From Phycisphaerae bacterium (lineage in GTDB: Bacteria; Planctomycetota; Phycisphaerae; Sedimentisphaerales; SG8-4): DNA of 9,329 nt. Below the pieces are notes generated by a model. The model saw only the letters and a program-made list of their open reading frames with translations. It ran no database searches and had not been told where the DNA came from. Numbering within the stretch: position 1 is the first letter of the stretch; the number at the start of each line of letters is the position of its first letter. The stretch lies in NCBI GenBank assembly GCA_030614945.1, contig JAUXAH010000058.1, forward strand, positions 1-9,329, given 5' to 3'. The position numbers and the translations under genes were made by a program. Of this stretch, positions 5,346-9,329 are shown in pieces.

Positions 5346-7859
5346 ATGGGTTTTTTATCGGACTTGACAGGCATCGAAGGAGACTCGACAGGAAAAAGTC
5401 TCCTACGGGGCAGGGAAGAAGTGGCAATTAAAAATTCGAAATTGAAAGTTAAAAATTCAAAAAGAGAAGGCCGTTTGGGGCATAGAAAGGCGGTCGAATG
5501 CCTCGGGATTGCTGCGCTATTAGTGCTTTTGTGCAGTTGTGTCAGTTTTGATATCGGTGATTGGCCCAGTTCGTTTGTGTATCCTCATAACGACCCGCCG
5601 GCTAATTGGTGCGGCTCAATAGGCGCTTTTTGTGCGTATTATTTGCTGTATTACATTGGGCCGGGGGTGTTTGTCATATTGGCTTCGGCGGTTTGTTTTC
5701 TGGTTGCGAGACTGGCGCATCGGGCCGCGGGTCAGCCGGTTTTTCGAGCGATTGGGCTGGTTCTGCTGACAGTGGCGGCTTCGAGCAGCTTTTATTGCCT
5801 GTGGCCTTATCGGGGATATGGTTTTCCGATGGGTTCCGGCGGGGCGCTTGGCGTTGTGGCGGTGGTGTTTTTGCGGAGCCATTTTGCGGTGCTGGGCACC
5901 TTCATATTGATTGCAGCTACGTGGATTGTGGGGATTGTTCTGTTAGCGGACAGCGTTATCTTAACGGTGCTGTGCTGGTTTAGTTTTGTGGTCAGAAAGA
6001 TGGTTGGTGTGGCAGTGCCGGCGTGGTTTCGCCACAGGCGGACCAAAGGCGGAGAAGTTCTAAGCGAGATATGGCGCAAATTAAGTGCCAGGCAAAAGCC
6101 GGTGCTGGCGGGACATAAGGTTTTGCGTTTCGACGGCACAGAAAGATTGACCGCAAAGATCGCAGAGGGAGGATTAAAATTAAGCTCGGCGATTTCTGCG
6201 GTGAAAGAGGTGCGCAAACCGGCGCCGTCTTATGTTCCGGTGAGCTATGAGGATTACGCGCTGCCGCCGCTGGAACTGCTGGCTGAGCCGGAGCACAGTT
6301 TTGCAGCGGTGCAGGAGAAGGTTGTCAAGGCAAAGGCGGCAGCTCTGGAGAAACTGCTGTCGGAGTTCAGTGTTAATGCTCGTGTGGTTGCGGCGGATAC
6401 CGGGCCGGTTGTAACGATGTTTGAACTGGAGCTTGCGGCGGGCGTTAAGGTCAGCCAGATTAGCACGCTTGCAAACGATATGGCTCGTGCACTTGGGGCC
6501 GGTGCGGTTCGTGTTGTGGCTCCTCTACCGGGCAAACATACGATAGGTATTGAGGTGCCAAACAGCGAGAAGGAAAAAGTTCGTATGAAGGATATGATGC
6601 GGCTGGCGCAGAATAGGCCGGAGCGGATGGAGATACCGCTGTTTCTGGGCAAGGATTCGTCGGGCGAAGCGCTTGTTTCGGATTTGGCGACGATGCCGCA
6701 TCTGCTTATCGCAGGGACGACGGGCTCGGGCAAGAGCGTCTGTATCAATAGTATAATAACGGGCATACTTCTTACGAAACGGCCGGATGAGGTGAAGCTG
6801 ATTTTGATTGACCCGAAAATGGTCGAGATGACGGCGTTTAATACTATTCCGCATCTGATGTGTCCGATAGTTACCGAGACTGCGAGGGCTGTACAGATAC
6901 TTGAATGGGCTACGGTGAAGATGGATGAGCGTTACTCACTGTTGGCGGAGGCGTCTGTAAAAAATATTGGCGAGTATAACAGACTCGGGGCCGAGGAGGT
7001 TATTAAGCGGTTTAATCCGAGCGATGCGGAGGATGAGGCGAAGATTCCGAAGAAGCTGCGGTACATTGTGATAGTAATCGATGAGCTTGCGGATTTGATG
7101 ATGACGGCGGCGAAGGAGATAGAGGCATATATTGTTCGGCTTGCCCAGAAGAGCCGGTCGATTGGTATTCATCTTATATTGGCTACTCAGCGTCCTCAGG
7201 CGACGGTCGTAACCGGTTTGATAAAGTCAAATATGCCGACGCGGATAGGTTTCCGGGTTGCCGCGCGGATGGACAGCCGAATTATCCTTGACCAGAACGG
7301 AGCGGAAACGCTGCTTGGTGAAGGTGATATGCTGTTTCTAAAGCCGGGGACGAGCGATTTGGTGCGTGCACAGGGCACTTTTGTCGATGAGGCGGAGATA
7401 AAGCGAATTACCAGGCATCTTAAGGAGTTTGCCGAGCCGCAGTTCCATCCTGAGCTAATTGAGCTGAAGGGGCTGGATACGTCTGGCAGAGATAAGGATG
7501 AGATGTTTGACGAGGCGGTTCGGATTGTTCTGGAGACGCGGCGGGGGAGCGTGTCGCTGCTTCAGCGAAGACTCAATATCGGCTATGCGAGAGCTTCGCG
7601 GATAATTGAGATGATGGCTGCTGTAGGTGTGCTCGGCGAGTATAAGGGCAGTCAGGCACGGGAGGTTGTAATGACACTTGAGGAGTATGAACACGTCCGC
7701 GAACAGTTGGAAGCGGCTGCGGAGGCGACTTTGGCGAGCTCAGCCGAGGCGGAGTACGAAAGGGGCCCCCAAGATGTTGTGAAGGATAAGGATTCAGCCG
7801 AGCCGGATTATGTGAGGGAGGGACAGCGCGGCTATGCCTCGGTTGAGGAGGATGATTGA
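5346..7859 (+). CDS. ftsK: DNA translocase FtsK/SpoIIIE
   Basis: This is the septal motor that pumps chromosomal DNA during division. The 837-residue frame has hydrophobic membrane segments between about 49 and 211 (clear cores at 51-67, 93-121, 134-152 and 166-211), then a linker. A motor follows: alpha domain about 310-420, Walker A GTTGSGKS at 457-464, Walker B VIVIDELAD with D579-E580, and the ATQRP sensor block shortly after. A winged-helix gamma domain (about 718-775: FDEAVRIVLETRRGSVSLLQRRL) should read DNA polarity sequences. The tail is acidic. The start is uncertain: ATG 5346 has no Shine-Dalgarno, residues 1-45 do not look like family sequence, and residues 27-40 appear to be coded by an AT-rich repeat. 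GTG 5421 is an alternative. The membrane and motor parts are certain. Confidence 0.95.
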   Translation: MGFLSDLTGIEGDSTGKSLLRGREEVAIKNSKLKVKNSKREGRLGHRKAVECLGIAALLVLLCSCVSFDIGDWPSSFVYPHNDPPANWCGSIGAFCAYYLLYYIGPGVFVILASAVCFLVARLAHRAAGQPVFRAIGLVLLTVAASSSFYCLWPYRGYGFPMGSGGALGVVAVVFLRSHFAVLGTFILIAATWIVGIVLLADSVILTVLCWFSFVVRKMVGVAVPAWFRHRRTKGGEVLSEIWRKLSARQKPVLAGHKVLRFDGTERLTAKIAEGGLKLSSAISAVKEVRKPAPSYVPVSYEDYALPPLELLAEPEHSFAAVQEKVVKAKAAALEKLLSEFSVNARVVAADTGPVVTMFELELAAGVKVSQISTLANDMARALGAGAVRVVAPLPGKHTIGIEVPNSEKEKVRMKDMMRLAQNRPERMEIPLFLGKDSSGEALVSDLATMPHLLIAGTTGSGKSVCINSIITGILLTKRPDEVKLILIDPKMVEMTAFNTIPHLMCPIVTETARAVQILEWATVKMDERYSLLAEASVKNIGEYNRLGAEEVIKRFNPSDAEDEAKIPKKLRYIVIVIDELADLMMTAAKEIEAYIVRLAQKSRSIGIHLILATQRPQATVVTGLIKSNMPTRIGFRVAARMDSRIILDQNGAETLLGEGDMLFLKPGTSDLVRAQGTFVDEAEIKRITRHLKEFAEPQFHPELIELKGLDTSGRDKDEMFDEAVRIVLETRRGSVSLLQRRLNIGYARASRIIEMMAAVGVLGEYKGSQAREVVMTLEEYEHVREQLEAAAEATLASSAEAEYERGPQDVVKDKDSAEPDYVREGQRGYASVEEDD
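5378..5404 (+). repeat. 8-bp-stem hairpin at the 5' end of ftsK
   Basis: AGGAGACT (5378-5385) pairs perfectly with AGTCTCCT (5397-5404) around an 11-base loop. It lies between the two candidate ftsK starts (5346 and 5421). If translation begins at the later one, the hairpin would sit in the 5' leader and could affect initiation. If it begins at the earlier one, it is coding. No T-run follows. Confidence 0.7.
5423..5464. repeat. AT-rich dispersed repeat within the ftsK N-terminal coding region
   Basis: The block is of the aattaaaaattcgaaattg / gttaaaaattcaaaa type and translates to a Lys/Asn/Ser stretch with two KNSK copies (residues 29-40). It closely resembles the attaaaaatt sequence in the gap at 1011-1040. 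Its base composition is sharply unlike the GC-richer coding sequence around it. Confidence 0.6.
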
Positions 7860-7871
7860 GGCGAATAACAA

Positions 7872-7945
7872 CATCAATCGAATATCGAACAAGGAATGTC
7901 TAATTTCGAAGTTCTGAGTTGCCTGTTCATTATTCTAAATTCATC
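7872..7945. repeat. Dispersed intergenic repeat after ftsK
   Basis: The sequence atcgaatatcgaacaaggaatgtc and the following ttcgaagttctgagttg...ttcattattctaaattcatc match a repeat type I recall from intergenic regions of many environmental genomes. Its reverse strand gives spurious peptides of the 'SIFD' and 'EFRIMN' kind. It is not a gene. The rest of the 165-bp gap (7946-8024) shows only a 10-base palindrome, acttataagt, at 7982-7991. Confidence 0.55.
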
Positions 7946-8024
7946 TCCGGATACTCTGGCGTCCCATGCGCAGCCCTTGGCACTTATAAGTTGTGGATGA
8001 GGATGGCCCCAGCAGGTCGATAAA

Positions 8025-9062
8025 ATGAGAATCAGCGGCAAAATTGTAACTATCGGTCTGTGTCCCTGCTGGGACACGGTTTGCCGGCTCGAAGGGGTAG
8101 ATTGGGGCCAGCATAAGGTGATAAGCTCGGCGTGCTCTCGTCCGGCTGGTAAGGCGTTAAACATTTCACGGGCACTTGCGTGGATGGGGACAAAAAGCAT
8201 CGCAGCAGGTTTGTGGGGCCGGGAGGATTATGAGCAGATGTTAAAAGCTATGCGGTCACTGAAAAGATTGATTAAGGTTAAAATGACGGCGGTTGAGGGC
8301 AGTACGCGCCGGAATATAACCGTTGTTGATGCGGGAAAAACCCCACACTTATGTGTGGGGAATTATAGGGAGATGCACCTGCGGGCGATAAGCCGATTGG
8401 CTTCGAAAAAAGCTCTGAGAAAATTGGAGGCCGATTTGCAGGCAACAGTTAACAGAAATCCGGCACGATCCGGCAAGGACGTCGTGCCGGACCGGATTTG
8501 TGTCTTTGCAGGGGCGATGCCGGAAGAGCAGCTTTTGGGCGACGTTGTTCGTATTATAAATTGCTGCCGGCGGAGCGGAGTAAAAATTGCGGTGGATACT
8601 TCAGGGGACGCTCTGAGAGAGATAGTTAATTCCGGTCCGGTCCGGCAAATTGCCGGATCGTGCCGGATATGGCTGATAAAACCAAATGTCGAGGAACTGC
8701 GCGAGCTGTTAGGTGAGCAGATACGAGACAACGCCGCCGACTTGGCAAAGGCCGGACGAAAACTGCTCGGCAAAGTTGAGATTATATTGATAAGTCGCGG
8801 AAAAAAAGGTAGTGTAGTCGTTACGAAGAAAGGCACGTGGCAGGGACGATGCGCCGGTCGCAGGAGGGTTGTATCGACGGTTGGGTGCGGTGATTATTTA
8901 TTAGCGGGGTTTCTGAAGGGTTTGAAAGACAAATCTGGTGTGGGCTTTGCGCTGGAAACTGCGATAAAGGTTGCCACGGCGCGTGCGTGGGACTGGGCGG
9001 AGAAGATGGCGTGGGAAGATGCTGAAAAGAGTATTGACGTTAGTCTTTGGGAACGGGAATAA
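8025..9062 (+). CDS. PfkB-family sugar-phosphate kinase, 1-phosphofructokinase (FruK)-like
   Basis: This 345-residue cytosolic kinase should phosphorylate a sugar phosphate, fructose-1-phosphate by family resemblance. The N-terminal substrate region reads PAGKALNISRALAWMG (40-55), matching the PfkB GG/GK-x-x-N motif. RRNITVV (95-101) leads into the lid region, CVFAGAMPEE (159-168) is the central strand, LIKPNVEEL (217-225) is typical of FruK/LacC kinases, and the C-terminal signature STVGCGDYLLAGFL (284-297) carries the catalytic base Asp290 and the anion hole. Three short palindromic stretches (about residues 105-112, 145-156 and 203-214) seem inserted between conserved blocks; without them the length would be about 315, nearer the family norm. 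The frame stays open and the catalytic signature is intact, so activity is likely. Substrate choice among FruK, LacC and relatives is not settled by sequence alone. Confidence 0.88.
   Translation: MRISGKIVTIGLCPCWDTVCRLEGVDWGQHKVISSACSRPAGKALNISRALAWMGTKSIAAGLWGREDYEQMLKAMRSLKRLIKVKMTAVEGSTRRNITVVDAGKTPHLCVGNYREMHLRAISRLASKKALRKLEADLQATVNRNPARSGKDVVPDRICVFAGAMPEEQLLGDVVRIINCCRRSGVKIAVDTSGDALREIVNSGPVRQIAGSCRIWLIKPNVEELRELLGEQIRDNAADLAKAGRKLLGKVEIILISRGKKGSVVVTKKGTWQGRCAGRRRVVSTVGCGDYLLAGFLKGLKDKSGVGFALETAIKVATARAWDWAEKMAWEDAEKSIDVSLWERE
8341..8360. repeat. Perfect hairpin CCCCACAC-ttat-GTGTGGGG inside the kinase gene
   Basis: Arms at 8341-8348 and 8353-8360 pair perfectly around a 4-base loop, inside the coding frame. 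They code T-P-H-L-C-V-G (residues 106-112) between the conserved NITVVD and REMHLR stretches, which I expect to be closer together in relatives. It looks like a small palindromic insertion, unrelated in sequence to the other two in this gene. Confidence 0.7.
8456..8499. repeat. CCGG-rich palindromic repeat, copy 1, in frame in the kinase gene
   Basis: Outer arms AAATCCGG (8456-8463) and CCGGATTT (8492-8499), and overlapping 10-base arms TCCGGCACGA (8459-8468) and TCGTGCCGGA (8482-8491), give a strong palindrome. It encodes about residues 145-157, just before the conserved ICVFAGAMP strand. Its first part, the 19 bases at 8458-8476, recurs as an exact reverse complement in copy 2. Confidence 0.82.
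8629..8670. repeat. CCGG-rich palindromic repeat, copy 2, opposite orientation, in frame in the kinase gene
   Basis: TCCGGCAA (8641-8648) and TTGCCGGA (8650-8657) form a perfect palindrome about one central base, preceded by two extra tccgg units. Bases 8650-8668 are the exact reverse complement of 8458-8476, so this is the same element inserted the other way round. It codes about residues 203-214, between VNSG and WLIKPN, which I expect to be nearly adjacent in relatives. Confidence 0.82.
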
Positions 9063-9329
9063 ATGAATTTACATACTGCGTTATTATTGTTGCCGGGTTT
9101 GCTTGTGGGGCTGACGATTCACGAGTTTGCTCACGCTATAACGGCCAAGTGGCTTGGTGACAGCACGGCCGAGAGGATGGGTAGAGTGAGCTTAAACCCC
9201 TTGCGGCATCTTTCGCCGTTGGGGACGGTTGCGCTGTTCATTCTTGGTTTCGGGTGGGGTAAGCCGGTGGTTGTGAATATTTACAATTTCAAAAAGCCGA
9301 AGCTGTACTATCTTTTGAGCTCGCTGGCG
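9063..9329 (+). CDS. Site-2 protease family protein (M50 metalloprotease), 5' part only
   Basis: The ATG follows the kinase stop codon with no spacer (TAA-ATG), so the two genes are probably translated from one message. Only 89 residues are in the window; the gene runs off the end. A first hydrophobic segment (5-19) leads into HEFAH at 20-24, the HExxH zinc site with catalytic Glu21 of intramembrane proteases. The next block, MGRVSLNPLRHLSPLGT (39-55), a hydrophobic segment, and GWGKPVVVN (64-72) are typical of the small M50 members that lack PDZ domains. Such enzymes cut membrane-embedded substrates and often release regulators; the substrate here is unknown. The later zinc-ligand motif (NxxPxxxLDG-like) must lie beyond the edge, so activity cannot be confirmed. 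Confidence 0.9.
   Translation, partial: MNLHTALLLLPGLLVGLTIHEFAHAITAKWLGDSTAERMGRVSLNPLRHLSPLGTVALFILGFGWGKPVVVNIYNFKKPKLYYLLSSLA

Noticed and set aside
5096..5374. 92-codon minus-strand frame across the gap before ftsK
   Set aside because: Its C-terminal end is the translated AAGTGCAC tandem repeat, it overlaps the ftsK start, and it shows no recognisable motif; probably repeat-derived.
5364..5392. TTGACA as a possible -35 element for ftsK
   Set aside because: At 16-18 bases downstream there is only GC-containing sequence with no TATAAT-like -10, and it lies inside the reading frame.
7754..7764. gggg-cccc run near the 3' end of ftsK as another palindromic insertion
   Set aside because: It is a minimal self-complementary run in a variable acidic tail, with no arms, no loop and no second copy.
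7982..7991. Palindrome acttataagt as an operator for the kinase gene
   Set aside because: It is short, single and AT-rich, so chance is a sufficient explanation without conservation data.

Overview
The window looks like chromosomal DNA of a planctomycete, probably of the Phycisphaerae/Sedimentisphaerales type. This rests on gene content: a DUF1080 lipoprotein, an SSS-family symporter, a tagaturonate-epimerase-like enzyme, a FruK-like PfkB kinase of a kind I associate with that group, and intergenic gaps full of short dispersed repeats. I could not test it by search. All seven convincing genes lie on the + strand, and the minus-strand reading frames look like shadows.

Layout. Positions 1-233 hold no gene, but an imperfect inverted repeat lies at 136-198. 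A TPR lipoprotein follows (234-941). The gap 942-1264 holds AT-rich inverted-repeat DNA, a good intrinsic terminator (1134-1170) and a TTTRCTA tandem repeat. Next comes a likely carbohydrate-use group: SSS symporter (1265-2977), DUF1080 lipoprotein (3048-3698) and UxaE-like tagaturonate epimerase (3776-5101), with gaps of 70 and 77 bp. After a 244-bp gap come an FtsK/SpoIIIE DNA translocase (5346-7859), a FruK-like sugar-phosphate kinase (8025-9062) and, directly behind it, the 5' part of an M50 site-2 protease (9063 to the window edge).

How the genes may work together. The symporter, DUF1080 protein and epimerase fit uptake and breakdown of plant- or algal-derived sugars or uronates: DUF1080 on glycosides at the envelope, SSS for sodium-driven import, UxaE for interconverting tagaturonate and fructuronate. 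This is inferred from families and adjacency. The TPR protein, FtsK, kinase and protease have no evident functional link to the group.

The most interesting signal is small palindromic DNA placed in frame inside conserved enzymes. In uxaE, a 66-bp stretch with 12-bp perfect inverted arms and a 5-bp flanking direct repeat splits an otherwise conserved DAG/LHLKTAGTTW junction and adds 22 residues. The kinase gene carries two related CCGG-rich palindromic repeats in opposite orientations, sharing a 19-bp identical core, plus a third 8-bp-stem hairpin, all in frame and all apparently between conserved blocks. The ftsK 5' end also seems to be coded partly by the AT-rich repeat seen in the gaps. The picture resembles protein-coding palindromic elements such as those of Rickettsia, but in an apparently unrelated lineage and with unrelated sequences.
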